From Polaromonas sp. A23 (lineage in GTDB: Bacteria > Pseudomonadota > Gammaproteobacteria > Burkholderiales > Burkholderiaceae_C): a stretch of DNA of 64,000 nucleotides. Made by a program: the position numbers and the translations under genes. Under the pieces are notes generated by a model that was not told the origin of the DNA, made no database searches, and was given only the letters and a program-made list of their open reading frames with translations. The stretch covers positions 124,001 through 188,000 of the forward strand of contig NZ_MUNO01000010.1 of assembly GCF_002001015.1 (NCBI RefSeq), in the 5' to 3' direction. Each line of letters begins with the position of its first letter. Positions within the stretch are counted from its first letter, which is position 1. Shown here piece by piece: positions 1 through 8,167 of this stretch.

Positions 1-501
1 TTCGCGCAACTTGTAGTCCAGGTTGACCAGCGGTTCGTCAAGCAGCATCAGGGGCGCGCCTTTCGCCAGTGCGCGCGCCAGCGCAACGCGTTGCTGCTGC
101 CCACCCGACAATTCGGCCGGGTAGCGGTCCAGGAACATGTCGATGTGCAGGCGCTCGGCAATCTCGTGCACCCGCTGGGTTATGTTTTTTTCGCCGCGCA
201 GCTTGAGCGGCGAGGCGATGTTGTCGGCCACCTTGAGCGAGGGGTAGTTGATGAACTGCTGGTAGACCATGGCCACATTGCGCTCGCGCACCGCCATGCC
301 GGTGACATCGGCGCCGTCCACCCGGACATGGCCCGCGCTGGGCACGTCGAGACCGGCCATGATGCGCATGAGGCTGGTCTTGCCGGCCTGCGTGGCCCCC
401 AGCAGCACAGTGACTTCGCCCGCGCGCGGAGCCAGGCTCATTTCATACAGCCAGGTTTCGGGGCCCACTTTTTTGCTGACCGCGTCAAGTGAAAGTTGCA
501 T
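1..501 (-). CDS. glpS: Glycerol ABC transporter ATP-binding protein GlpS (C-terminus outside window)
   Basis: ATPase subunit of an ABC importer, most likely the GlpSTPQV glycerol transporter, acting on the inner face of the cytoplasmic membrane. The 167 visible residues carry a Walker A of GlpS form (GATQAGKTS, residues 35-43), a Q-loop region, the ABC signature LSGGQQQR and a Walker B followed by LLDEPLVNLDYKLRE at the window edge. The alanine before GKTS instead of the usual glycine is how I recall GlpS-type ATPases. The rest of the gene (regulatory C-terminal domain) lies beyond position 1. It is divergent from a DeoR-type regulator followed by glycerol kinase, which supports glycerol over another sugar; a UgpC/MalK-type sugar transporter is the alternative. 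Confidence 0.85.
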   Translation of the reverse strand, partial: MQLSLDAVSKKVGPETWLYEMSLAPRAGEVTVLLGATQAGKTSLMRIMAGLDVPSAGHVRVDGADVTGMAVRERNVAMVYQQFINYPSLKVADNIASPLKLRGEKNITQRVHEIAERLHIDMFLDRYPAELSGGQQQRVALARALAKGAPLMLLDEPLVNLDYKLRE

Positions 502-666
502 CACAAACCTTTACGGGCGTCGGTGCGCAAATGAATCGGGGAAGGGCTGCTGTGCATGCAAGATTCGTGTACCTTAGTTCGTATCTTTTCTATTTTTCTT
601 CCTTTTTGCGCGTTTTGAATAGATGCTTTCCCTGATTTGTTTCTTTTTGTTTCGATATACAGTCGA
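502..666. promoter_or_regulatory. Divergent glpS/glpR control region
   Basis: AT-rich, T-tract-containing gap between divergent glpS and glpR. It holds two copies of a TTCGnTA-type half-site, TTCGTAT at 578-584 and TTCGATA at 651-657. E. coli GlpR operators contain TTCG-type half-sites, so autoregulation and control of glycerol uptake from here is plausible. No symmetrical operator is clear, so this is tentative. Confidence 0.3.
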
Positions 667-1458
667 ATGACTTACAAAGCCCAAGCACACGTGAACTCCA
701 ATCCCCGGCAACTCAAACTCCTCGACGTCGTCCGCGCCCGCGGGTCGGTCACTGTTGAACAACTCGCCGACACACTGGAGGTCACCTTGCAGACCGTGCG
801 CCGCGACGTGCAACGCCTGGCCGAAGCCGGTCTGCTGACACGTTTTCACGGCGGCGTGCGTGTTCCCAGCTCGACCATTGAAAACCTGGCGCACCGCCAG
901 CGCGAAAGCCTCAACGCCGATGGCAAGGCGCGTATTGCGCTGGCCGTCGCGGCAGAAGTGCCGGACAACTGCTCGCTGATCCTCAACATCGGCACCACCA
1001 CCGAAGCCATTGCCCGGGCGTTGATGCATCACAAGGGTTTGCGCGTCATCACCAACAACCTCAACGTCGCGGCCATCCTGAGCGGTAACCCGGACTGCGA
1101 GGTCATCGTGGCCGGCGGCGTCGTGCGCGCGCGTGACCGCGGCATCGTCGGTGAAGCAGCCGTTGACTTCATCCGCCAGTTCCGGGTGGACATCGCGCTG
1201 ATCGGCATTTCGGGCATTGAAGGCGATGGCTCGTTGCGCGACTTCGACTACCGCGAGGTCAAGGTGGCGCAAACCATCATTGAGCATGCGCGCGAAGTGT
1301 GGCTCGCCGCCGACAGCAGCAAGTTCAACCGGCCCGCCATGGTCGAACTCGCCACCTTGTCGCAAATCGACCGGCTGTTCACCGACCAGCCGCCGCCCGA
1401 GCCCTTTCCCGCACTGCTGGCAGAAGCCGGGGTAAGCTGCGACGTGGCCCACCCCTGA
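667..1458 (+). CDS. glpR: DeoR-family glycerol-3-phosphate regulon repressor
   Basis: Cytoplasmic transcriptional repressor of the DeoR family. An N-terminal winged helix (about residues 10-60, with VEQLADTLEV and TVRRDVQRL as the recognition region) is followed by a DeoR sensor domain containing NIGTTTEAIA and LIGISGIEGDG, the sugar-phosphate isomerase-like fold that binds the effector. I start it at ATG 667 rather than the upstream in-frame start at 637, which adds ten residues outside the family; a GTG at 691 is also possible. It precedes glpK by 30 bp on the same strand, so the pair probably forms an operon. Glycerol 3-phosphate as effector is inferred from the neighbours. Confidence 0.85.
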   Translation: MTYKAQAHVNSNPRQLKLLDVVRARGSVTVEQLADTLEVTLQTVRRDVQRLAEAGLLTRFHGGVRVPSSTIENLAHRQRESLNADGKARIALAVAAEVPDNCSLILNIGTTTEAIARALMHHKGLRVITNNLNVAAILSGNPDCEVIVAGGVVRARDRGIVGEAAVDFIRQFRVDIALIGISGIEGDGSLRDFDYREVKVAQTIIEHAREVWLAADSSKFNRPAMVELATLSQIDRLFTDQPPPEPFPALLAEAGVSCDVAHP

Positions 1459-1488
1459 GCTTCACTCCCCAACCAGATTTCGACGCCC

Positions 1489-2982
1489 ATGACTTACCTG
1501 CTCGCCCTGGACCAGGGCACCTCCAGCTCCCGCAGCATTGTGTTTGACGAAAACGGTCACATCGTGGCCCTGGCGCAGCAGGAGCTACCTCAGATTTATC
1601 CCAAGCCGGGCTGGGTCGAACATGACCCCATGGAGATCTGGCGCACCCAGCTGGCCACCGCGCGCGAAGCCCTGGCCAAGGCGAAGCTCAAGGCCGGCGA
1701 CATTCGCGCGCTGGGCATCACCAACCAGCGCGAAACCACGGTTGTCTGGAACCGCAAGACGGGCCAGCCCATCCACCACGCCATCGTCTGGCAGGACAGG
1801 CGCGCCGAAGCCACCTGCGCGCAGCTACGCGAAGGCGGCAAGGCAGACCTGATCCAGGCCAAAACCGGGTTGCTGGTCGATGCCTATTTCTCCGGCACCA
1901 AACTCAAGTGGCTGCTCGACAACGTACCGCAAGCGCGCCAGCAGGCGGCACGTGGCGAGCTTGCTTTCGGCACCATCGACAGCTGGCTCATGTGGCAGCT
2001 CACCGGCGGCACCCTGCATGCCACCGACGTGACCAATGCCTCGCGCACCATGCTGTTCAACGTGCACACCAACAGCTGGGATGCCGACCTGCTGGCCCTG
2101 CTGGACATTCCCGAGAAACTGATGCCTCAAGTGCTACCGTCCAGCACGCATTACGGCGACGTACGGCCGGAGTTACTGGGCGCCGCCATACCGATAGGCG
2201 GCGTGGCGGGCGACCAGCAAAGCGCGCTGTTCGGCCAGGCCTGCTTCAAGGAGGGCATGGCCAAAAACACCTATGGCACAGGCTGCTTTTTGCTGATGCA
2301 CACGGGCAACAAGTTCCAGACTTCACACAACGGCCTGCTCACCACCAGCGCCGCGCAAGTTACGCAGCGGACCGAATATGCCTTTGAAGGCAGCGTGTTT
2401 GTCGGCGGTGCCGTCGTGCAGTGGCTGCGCGATGGCCTGCATGCCATCCAGGGCAGCGGCGAAGTACAGGCGCTGGCACAAAGCGTTCCCGATTCGGGCG
2501 GCGTCATGATGGTGCCGGCCTTCACCGGCCTGGGCGCCCCCTACTGGAAACCCGATGCACGCGGCACCATCACCGGCCTGACGCGCGGCACCACGGTGGC
2601 CCACATTGCGCGGGCTGCGCTGGAAAGCATTGCCTACCAGAGCGCGGCCCTGCTGCAGGCCATGAGCCGCGACGCGGTGGCCGCCGGCGCGGCACCGGTG
2701 GCGGAACTCCGGGTGGACGGCGGCGCCTGCATCAACGACCTTTTGATGCAGTTCCAGGCCGACCTGCTGGGCATTCCCGTCGTGAGGCCGGCCGTCACTG
2801 AAACCACGGCACTCGGCGCAGCCTACCTGGCCGGCCTGTCCAGCGGCGTCTATGCCAGCACCAGCGAACTCTCGGACATGTGGCGCGCCGAACGCAGGTT
2901 TTTGCCCACCTTGAGCGCCGACCGCGCAGCCGGCTTGATGGCGCAATGGGAACACGCGGTGCGGCAGACCGTGGCGCTGTAA
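1489..2982 (+). CDS. glpK: Glycerol kinase
   Basis: Phosphorylates glycerol with ATP to sn-glycerol 3-phosphate in the cytoplasm, trapping glycerol brought in by the Glp transporter. The 497-residue length is standard for FGGY-family GlpK. Visible motifs are the N-terminal phosphate loop DQGTSSSRS, the glycerol-contacting GITNQRETT, a catalytic-type Asp (about residue 242 in GDQQSALFG), GLGAPYW and the C-terminal [16 protein letters not shown] signature. It directly follows glpR. No glpD or glpF lies downstream, so those would be elsewhere, possibly beyond glpS. Confidence 0.96.
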   Translation: MTYLLALDQGTSSSRSIVFDENGHIVALAQQELPQIYPKPGWVEHDPMEIWRTQLATAREALAKAKLKAGDIRALGITNQRETTVVWNRKTGQPIHHAIVWQDRRAEATCAQLREGGKADLIQAKTGLLVDAYFSGTKLKWLLDNVPQARQQAARGELAFGTIDSWLMWQLTGGTLHATDVTNASRTMLFNVHTNSWDADLLALLDIPEKLMPQVLPSSTHYGDVRPELLGAAIPIGGVAGDQQSALFGQACFKEGMAKNTYGTGCFLLMHTGNKFQTSHNGLLTTSAAQVTQRTEYAFEGSVFVGGAVVQWLRDGLHAIQGSGEVQALAQSVPDSGGVMMVPAFTGLGAPYWKPDARGTITGLTRGTTVAHIARAALESIAYQSAALLQAMSRDAVAAGAAPVAELRVDGGACINDLLMQFQADLLGIPVVRPAVTETTALGAAYLAGLSSGVYASTSELSDMWRAERRFLPTLSADRAAGLMAQWEHAVRQTVAL

Positions 2983-3056
2983 GCCAGCAGCAGCGGACGA
3001 CCGTTTCCGCCCCCCCTGTCACAACCCCTACCGCCCGGCGAGCCTAAACTCGCTTC

Positions 3057-4256
3057 ATGCCCTGCCCGCCCCAGCTCGCCAAGACCGCGTTTGAACTGAC
3101 ACGGCGGCAAGTGCTGCGCTACGGCGCTGCCGCAACGCTGGGCCTCGCAGGTTTCGCACCCACCAAACCGGCTCAGGCCTTCGTGGCACCGCCCCGCACC
3201 CGCTTGCGGCTCATCGGCGAGGCGCGGTTGCCTCACAGGCTCCAGTTTCAGGGCACCACCGTCGGCGGCTTGTCTGGCATCGACTATGACGAGGCCAGCG
3301 GCCTGTATTACCTGCTCAGCGACGATGGCTCGAACATCAACCCCGCGCGGTTTTACACGGCACGTCTTCCGTTCGAGACGGATCGGCTGGGTGAGCTCAC
3401 CCTGACCGGCATGACCGCCCTGCGTCAGGCCGATGGCAGCACCTATCCGGCAGCGTTGCGCGGCATCCAGGTTCCCGACCCGGAGGCAATCCGTTGGCGC
3501 GGAGCCAGCCAGACATTGCTCTGGACCAGCGAAGGGCATGCCCTCACGGGAGCGGCTCCGGCGCTGCGTGAAAGCCGCGCTGACGGCACGCTGGTTCGCG
3601 AATTTGCGCTGCCGGCCATGTTTGACTTTCACCTTACCCAGGGGCCGCGCATCAATCTGGCGCTGGAAGGCCTGGCCTTGAGCCCGGACGGCAGCCGGGC
3701 CTGGATCGCCATGGAGGGCCCACTGCGCCAGGACGGCCAGCCACCAACCGTGCAGGCAGCCGGCGGGCCATGCCGTTTCACCCAGCTGGACCTGGCCAGC
3801 GGGCAGGTCGTGCGGCAAATAGCCTATGTGCCCGACGCCATTCCGCACGCACCGGTCGCGCCGGCCACCCATGCCAACAACGGCGTCAGCGAAATCCTGA
3901 TGCTCGATGCCGACCGCATGCTGGTGCTGGAGCGGGCCTACATCGCGGGGCATGATGCCCTCACGGGCAATTCGCTGCGCCTTTACCTGATCGACACCCG
4001 CGAGGGGACGGACACGCTGAATATCCCGGCGCTGCAGCCTGGTGCCTACCAGCCTGCGGCCAAGCTGCTGCTGGCCGATTTTTCGACCTTCACCGGCCCC
4101 GGCCCCGGCTCCAGGCTGGCCCACCTCGACAATACCGAGGGCATGAGCTGGGGCCCGCGGCTTCCCAACGGCAACCGCAGCCTCCACTTCATTAGCGACG
4201 ACAATTTCAATCCGCGGCAAATCACCCAATGGCTGGCTTTTGAATTTTTTGACTGA
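3057..4256 (+). CDS. Tat-exported esterase-like phytase family protein
   Basis: Predicted periplasmic protein of the phytase-like esterase family (PF13449). Residues 16-40 form a twin-arginine signal (TRRQVLRYGAAATLGLAGF) ending near AQA. The mature part has the family's features: GGLSGIDYD near the start, LSDDG, DPEAIRW, a central EGLAL and late NTEGMSWGP and FISDDNFN. Residues of this type bind calcium and line the active face of beta-propeller phytases. True substrate is unknown; phosphoesterase action is only inferred from the fold. It stands between glpK and proC, 6 bp before proC, so it may be cotranscribed with proC. Confidence 0.8.
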   Translation: MPCPPQLAKTAFELTRRQVLRYGAAATLGLAGFAPTKPAQAFVAPPRTRLRLIGEARLPHRLQFQGTTVGGLSGIDYDEASGLYYLLSDDGSNINPARFYTARLPFETDRLGELTLTGMTALRQADGSTYPAALRGIQVPDPEAIRWRGASQTLLWTSEGHALTGAAPALRESRADGTLVREFALPAMFDFHLTQGPRINLALEGLALSPDGSRAWIAMEGPLRQDGQPPTVQAAGGPCRFTQLDLASGQVVRQIAYVPDAIPHAPVAPATHANNGVSEILMLDADRMLVLERAYIAGHDALTGNSLRLYLIDTREGTDTLNIPALQPGAYQPAAKLLLADFSTFTGPGPGSRLAHLDNTEGMSWGPRLPNGNRSLHFISDDNFNPRQITQWLAFEFFD

Positions 4257-4262
4257 ACATTC

Positions 4263-5099
4263 ATGACTTCTCCCCTTCCCACAGACACAAGCGCCATTGC
4301 CTTCATCGGCGGCGGCAACATGGCCAGCGCCATCATTGGCGGCCTGCTCAAGCGCGGCCAGCCCGCCAGCCAGATCCAGGTGGTGGAGCCCTGGAAGGAA
4401 CAGCGGGCCAGGCTCAGGAAACAGTTTGGCGTGCAGGTGAACGAAAACCCCGGTGAATCACTGGCCAGCGCGACATTGGTGGTCTGGGCCGTCAAGCCGC
4501 AAACCTTCAAGGACGCGGCCCTGCTCACCCGCTTTCATACCAAAACCGCCTTGCACCTGAGCGTCGCGGCCGGCATCCGCTCGGACAGCATCGCGCACTG
4601 GCTGGACACCCAGCGTGTGGTGCGCTCGATGCCAAACACGCCGGCGCTGATCGGAAAAGGCATCACAGCCCTGTTCGCGCGACCCGCCGTCAGCCCCGAT
4701 GACCGCCTGGCCGTGGAGCGCGTGATCCAGACCACCGGCGACTTTGTCTGGCTGGACGATGAAAAACACCTCGATGCCGTGACCGCCCTTTCGGGGTCCG
4801 GCCCGGCCTATGTGTTCTATTTCATTGAAGCCATGGTGCAGGCCGGTGTGGACATGGGGCTCAGCCGCGATCAGGCCCACAAGCTGGCGGTGGGCACTTT
4901 TGTCGGCGCGGCAGAACTGGCACGCTCGTCGGACGAGCCGCCGGAAATCCTGCGCGCCCGGGTCACGTCAAAGGGCGGCACGACCTACGCCGCATTGACT
5001 TCCATGGAGCAGGACGACATCAAGCTGCAGTTCATGCGCGCCATGCACGCCGCCCGGCGGCGCGCCGCGGAACTCGGCGACGAGTTTGGTGCAGCCTGA
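4263..5099 (+). CDS. proC: Pyrroline-5-carboxylate reductase
   Basis: Last step of proline synthesis: reduces 1-pyrroline-5-carboxylate to L-proline with NAD(P)H in the cytoplasm. The 278-residue protein has the N-terminal Rossmann motif FIGGGNMASAIIGG (about residues 13-27), the conserved VRSMPNTPA, and the C-terminal P5CR signature around SGSGPAYVFYFIEAM with VTSKGGTT. It starts 6 bp after the phytase-like gene. The opposing enzyme, PutA, is encoded at 49.5-52.5 kb. Confidence 0.96.
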   Translation: MTSPLPTDTSAIAFIGGGNMASAIIGGLLKRGQPASQIQVVEPWKEQRARLRKQFGVQVNENPGESLASATLVVWAVKPQTFKDAALLTRFHTKTALHLSVAAGIRSDSIAHWLDTQRVVRSMPNTPALIGKGITALFARPAVSPDDRLAVERVIQTTGDFVWLDDEKHLDAVTALSGSGPAYVFYFIEAMVQAGVDMGLSRDQAHKLAVGTFVGAAELARSSDEPPEILRARVTSKGGTTYAALTSMEQDDIKLQFMRAMHAARRRAAELGDEFGAA

Positions 5100-5109
5100 G
5101 TTATTTGAG

Positions 5110-5170
5110 TCAAATCAGTCCCCAGCCCCTATTGCATGGGCGTCACCAGCTACTATTTTGATAGCTAATT
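5110..5170 (+). repeat. AGCTAT-family palindromic element, intergenic copy 1
   Basis: Sits in the gap between convergent proC and ubiA. It has the full layout seen elsewhere in the window: a CAAAT-like start, CCAGCCCC, a complementary GGGCG, then CAGCTA and a terminal TGATAGCTAA. It pairs CAGCCC with GGGCG and the AGCTA/TAGCT arms. Confidence 0.6.
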
Positions 5171-5182
5171 GCCGGCAGACGT

Positions 5183-6046
5183 TTACGCACCAGCCAGCGC
5201 GTAAGACAGCGCAATGCCCGCGAACACGGCGAAACCCAGCCAGTGGTTCAGGCGGAAAGCCTTGAAGCAGTTGTCACGCCCGCGCTTGCGGATCAGCCAG
5301 CCATGCCACACGGCCTGCGCCAGCGCCACGCCAATAGCTACGAAATAAATAGCGGGCTGTGGAGTCGCCACAAGGGCCCAGGCCCAAATCGACAAGTAAA
5401 CCAGGTAACTGGCCATGACGGCAGCCACGTCGAAACGGCCCAGCGTGATGGCCGAGGTTTTCATGCCGATCCTGAGGTCATCGTCGCGGTCCACCATGGC
5501 GTACTCGGTGTCGTAGGCAATCACCCAGAACAGATTGCCCAGCAGCAGCAGCCAGGCCAGCGACGGCACACGCGACTGCACGGCCGCAAAAGCCATGGGA
5601 ATGCCAAAGCTGAAGGCCACGCCCAGCACCGCCTGCGGCATGGACACAAAGCGCTTGGCATACGGGTAGATCAAGGCGACGGCCAGTGCAGCAAATGACC
5701 ACAGAGTGGCGGCGGTGTTGGTGGTGAGCACCAGGCCGAAAGCCAGCAACGCCAGCACCGCACCCAGGATCAGCGCCTCCTTGACGGACACCGCGCCGCT
5801 CGTTACCGGCCGCTGGGCGGTGCGTTTGACATGGCGATCGAACTCGCGGTCGGCCACGTCGTTGAAACAGCAACCGGCGCTGCGCATCAGGATGGTGCCC
5901 AGCGTGAAGACCGTGAGTAAATGCCAACCAGGGAAACCGTGTGAAGCAATCCAGAGCGCTGACAGCGTGGGCCAGAGCAGCAGCAACCAGCCCGCGGGGC
6001 GGTCCCACCGGATCAGTTGCAGGTAAAGGTTTAATTTATTTGTCAC
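5183..6046 (-). CDS. ubiA: 4-hydroxybenzoate octaprenyltransferase
   Basis: Integral inner-membrane prenyltransferase that attaches the polyprenyl chain to 4-hydroxybenzoate in ubiquinone synthesis. The 287 residues contain the UbiA signature [19 protein letters not shown] (first Asp-rich Mg-diphosphate site) and a second one, [12 protein letters not shown], with multiple hydrophobic helices. Translation starts at a GTG (6046), giving the family-typical N-terminus with [13 protein letters not shown]; no ATG fits. It lies 26 bp after dps on the same strand. A short AGCTA-type palindrome falls inside the frame near 5328-5357. Confidence 0.95.
   Translation of the reverse strand: MTNKLNLYLQLIRWDRPAGWLLLLWPTLSALWIASHGFPGWHLLTVFTLGTILMRSAGCCFNDVADREFDRHVKRTAQRPVTSGAVSVKEALILGAVLALLAFGLVLTTNTAATLWSFAALAVALIYPYAKRFVSMPQAVLGVAFSFGIPMAFAAVQSRVPSLAWLLLLGNLFWVIAYDTEYAMVDRDDDLRIGMKTSAITLGRFDVAAVMASYLVYLSIWAWALVATPQPAIYFVAIGVALAQAVWHGWLIRKRGRDNCFKAFRLNHWLGFAVFAGIALSYALAGA
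5328..5357. repeat. Short AGCTA...ATAGC palindrome inside ubiA
   Basis: Contains AATAGCTACGAAATAAATAG, resembling the core of the window-wide palindromic element, but without the CAGCCC/GGGCG stem. UbiA shows no clear length increase here, so this may be a decayed copy or chance. Confidence 0.3.
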
Positions 6047-6072
6047 GCAGCGATGTTAATGGCTGCGCGGAC

Positions 6073-6591
6073 TCACTCTTCCAGCAGCGAACGCAGCATC
6101 CAGGCGGTCTGTTCGTGCACCGTCAGGCGCTGGGTCAGCAAATCGGCGGTTGGCTGGTCATCGGCCTTGTCGGCCACCGGAAACAGCTCACGCGCCGTGC
6201 GTGCAACGGCTTCATGGCCTTTCACCAGGATGCGCACCATTTCCAGCGCCTTGGGCGGCGTCGTGGGCACATCGGGCACCGAAGCCAGCTTGCCGAACTG
6301 GGCGTAAGAGCCCGGCGCCGGATGGCCCAGCGAGCGGATGCGCTCGGCCACCGGGTCGACGGCAGCCCACAGCTCGGTGTACTGCGTCATGAACATGGCA
6401 TGCAGCGTGTTGAACATCGGCCCTGTCACGTTCCAGTGGAAGTTGTGCGTGGTCAGGTAAAGCGTGTAGGTGTCTGCCAGCAGGCGGCTCAGGCCCTGGG
6501 CAATGGCGGCACGGTCTTTTTCGCCGATGCCGATGTTGATGGGCGGAACGCCCGTGCGGCCGGCGGAAGCCTTGGTGGGTGTTTTGGCCAT
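6073..6591 (-). CDS. dps: Dps-family DNA-protecting ferritin
   Basis: Dodecameric mini-ferritin that binds and oxidises Fe(II) with hydrogen peroxide and shields DNA under starvation or oxidative stress. It has the inter-subunit ferroxidase motif as [13 protein letters not shown] followed by [12 protein letters not shown] (His, Asp, Glu ligands). An N-terminal Lys/Thr/Ala-rich tail may contact DNA. I choose the ATG at 6591, preceded by AAAGGA, over an upstream in-frame TTG at 6609; this gives 172 residues, slightly longer than many Dps. It lies between oxyR and ubiA, all on the minus strand, and has its own promoter with an OxyR-like site. Confidence 0.92.
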   Translation of the reverse strand: MAKTPTKASAGRTGVPPINIGIGEKDRAAIAQGLSRLLADTYTLYLTTHNFHWNVTGPMFNTLHAMFMTQYTELWAAVDPVAERIRSLGHPAPGSYAQFGKLASVPDVPTTPPKALEMVRILVKGHEAVARTARELFPVADKADDQPTADLLTQRLTVHEQTAWMLRSLLEE

Positions 6592-6624
6592 GGTGTGTCC
6601 TTTATTCAAAGTGTTTTGAACTTC

Positions 6625-6689
6625 ACTCTAAGCAATCGGAACACCCAAGGCAACAGCCAAACTGTATCGCCTTGATAGGCATCATGAAA
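6625..6689 (-). promoter_or_regulatory. dps promoter with candidate OxyR site
   Basis: Read on the minus strand there is a -35 TTGCCT (plus positions 6648-6653), a 17-nt spacer and a -10 TAGAGT (6625-6630). Directly upstream and touching the -35, the tetramers CTAT (6675-6678), ATAC (6664-6667) and CTGT (6653-6656) are each separated by exactly 7 nt. This is the ATAG-N7-CTAT-N7-ATAG-N7-CTAT spacing of the OxyR consensus; the outermost tetramer (6686-6689) does not match. Placement against the -35 is that expected for OxyR activation. Confidence 0.45.
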
Positions 6690-6707
6690 CGCCGAGGAAA
6701 CCGCCGA

Positions 6708-7682
6708 TCAGGAGAGGCGTGTCACGCCCGGCAACTCGCAGGCGTAAATCGCATTGCGCAAGGCGGCGATGGCTTCATACCGCGTGAAGCTGCGGCGCCA
6801 GGCCAGCACCACGCGCCGCGTCGGCACATGGCCTTCGAAGGGCAGGTAGGTGATGTAGGACGCCAGCTCGGCCGCCTCTTTTCCTTTAGCCCTGGCCTTG
6901 ACGGGCTTCGGCCCCAGCGCGTCCTTGGGCACGCTCAAGCGCGGCACCAGCGTCACGCCCATGCCGGCCGCCACCATGTGTTTGATGGTCTCCAGCGACG
7001 ATCCTTCAAAGCTCTTGCGTATGCCCTCGGCATTGCTTGAAAACCGCGCGAACTCGGGGCACACCTCCAACACATGGTCGCGAAAGCAGTGCCCGGTGCC
7101 GAGCAGAAGCATGGTTTCTTTTTTCAGCTCTTCGGCGGTGATGTTGCTGCGCGCCGCCAGCGGATGGGTGCTGGGCACCGCCGCCATGAAGGGCTCGTCG
7201 TACAGCGGCGCAATCGCCAGGTTGGTGTCGGGAAAGGGCTCCGCCAGGATGGCACAGTCGATTTCGCCGGTACGCAGCTCTTCCAGCAGCTTGACGGTGA
7301 AGTTTTCCTGCAGCATCAGCGGCATCTGCGGCGTGTGCGCGATCGCCTGGCGCACCAGGTCCGGCAGCAAATAAGGGCCAATGGTGTAGATGACACCGAG
7401 ACGCAGCGCCCCGGCCAGCGGGTCCTTGCCGCGCTTGGCAATCTCGCGAATGCTGTCGGCCTGCTCCAGCACGCTTTGCGCCTGGCGCACGATTTCTTCG
7501 CCCAGCGGCGTTACCGTGATCTCGTTGGCGTTGCGCTCGAACAGCTTGACCTGCAGCTCTTCTTCCAGCTTCTTGATCGCCACGCTCAGGGTGGGCTGCG
7601 ACACATGGCAGGCTTCGGCGCCCTTGCCGAAGTGCTTTTCCCGGGCGACGGCTACGATGTATTTAAGTTCAGTCAGCGTCAT
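6708..7682 (-). CDS. oxyR: Hydrogen peroxide-sensing LysR-type regulator OxyR
   Basis: Redox-sensing LysR activator of the peroxide response. Starting at ATG 7682 the protein has 324 residues, with the winged helix at 1-60 (KGAEACHVSQPTLSVAIKKLE). Cys199 (GTGHCFRDH) and Cys208 (EVCPEF) fall at the very positions of the E. coli disulfide switch. An open frame runs 50 codons further upstream but that extension is not OxyR-like. It is followed by dps after 116 bp, a likely regulatory target, and is divergent from a small lipoprotein gene. The C-terminal tail contains a Lys/Ala-rich insert (PVKARAKGKEAAE). Confidence 0.93.
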   Translation of the reverse strand: MTLTELKYIVAVAREKHFGKGAEACHVSQPTLSVAIKKLEEELQVKLFERNANEITVTPLGEEIVRQAQSVLEQADSIREIAKRGKDPLAGALRLGVIYTIGPYLLPDLVRQAIAHTPQMPLMLQENFTVKLLEELRTGEIDCAILAEPFPDTNLAIAPLYDEPFMAAVPSTHPLAARSNITAEELKKETMLLLGTGHCFRDHVLEVCPEFARFSSNAEGIRKSFEGSSLETIKHMVAAGMGVTLVPRLSVPKDALGPKPVKARAKGKEAAELASYITYLPFEGHVPTRRVVLAWRRSFTRYEAIAALRNAIYACELPGVTRLS

Positions 7683-7818
7683 GGGCTTATTGTGCTGCTT
7701 TTCCACCGAACCCTCTATGACAACCCGCTGGCCAGCAATAGGCCGCCGCACCATCGTCATGTCAAAATCGGCTGCGAAAAGCAATTTCGCTTTGGCCTGA
7801 ACCTTATCCGGGGTACCC

Positions 7819-8124
7819 ATGAACCGATCCATCGCCTTTTCTTTTAGCCTCGCCTTGGTCGCGCTGCTAAGTGGCTGCGCCGGGCAGCCGAAGCCCCTTC
7901 TCCCCTTCCCCGCCTACTCCATGGAAGTCAATACGGCTGGAGAAACGCGAATCGCTGAATTCGCGGGTCTCGGCCCGAAAGTAGCAGCTGAAATGGTCGA
8001 GCAACGGACCAAGCGCCGGTTCACCAATTGCAGCGACCTGGGTTTTCGGGTCCGGAGCCTGGGCGCGTTCAACCTGGAAAAACTCTCGGAGCAAGGAATG
8101 CGAGTCAACGGCGAAAGCTGCTAA
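7819..8124 (+). CDS. Small lipoprotein with ComEA-like helix-hairpin-helix region
   Basis: 101-residue predicted lipoprotein: signal peptide with lipobox LLSGC (Cys about residue 20). The remainder resembles the (HhH)2 part of ComEA-type DNA-uptake proteins: EVNTAGETRIAEFAGLGPKV (the VNTA..L..LPGIG pattern), a KRRF segment, then LGFRVRSLGAFNLEKL, matching the second hairpin with degraded glycines. ComEA normally binds incoming DNA in the periplasm; here membrane anchoring via lipid would be unusual. Two cysteines (NCSD and the C-terminal residue) remain. It is divergent from oxyR and convergent with recG. Function is inferred only from the motif. Confidence 0.6.
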   Translation: MNRSIAFSFSLALVALLSGCAGQPKPLLPFPAYSMEVNTAGETRIAEFAGLGPKVAAEMVEQRTKRRFTNCSDLGFRVRSLGAFNLEKLSEQGMRVNGESC

Positions 8125-8167
8125 GTGACTGAGCCGCCTTGGGACTGCATCAACCTGATTTTCCGCT

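Noticed and set aside
2850..4229. 459-codon minus-strand open frame
   Set aside because: Lies opposite glpK and the phytase-like gene, which have strong motifs; its translation matches no fold.
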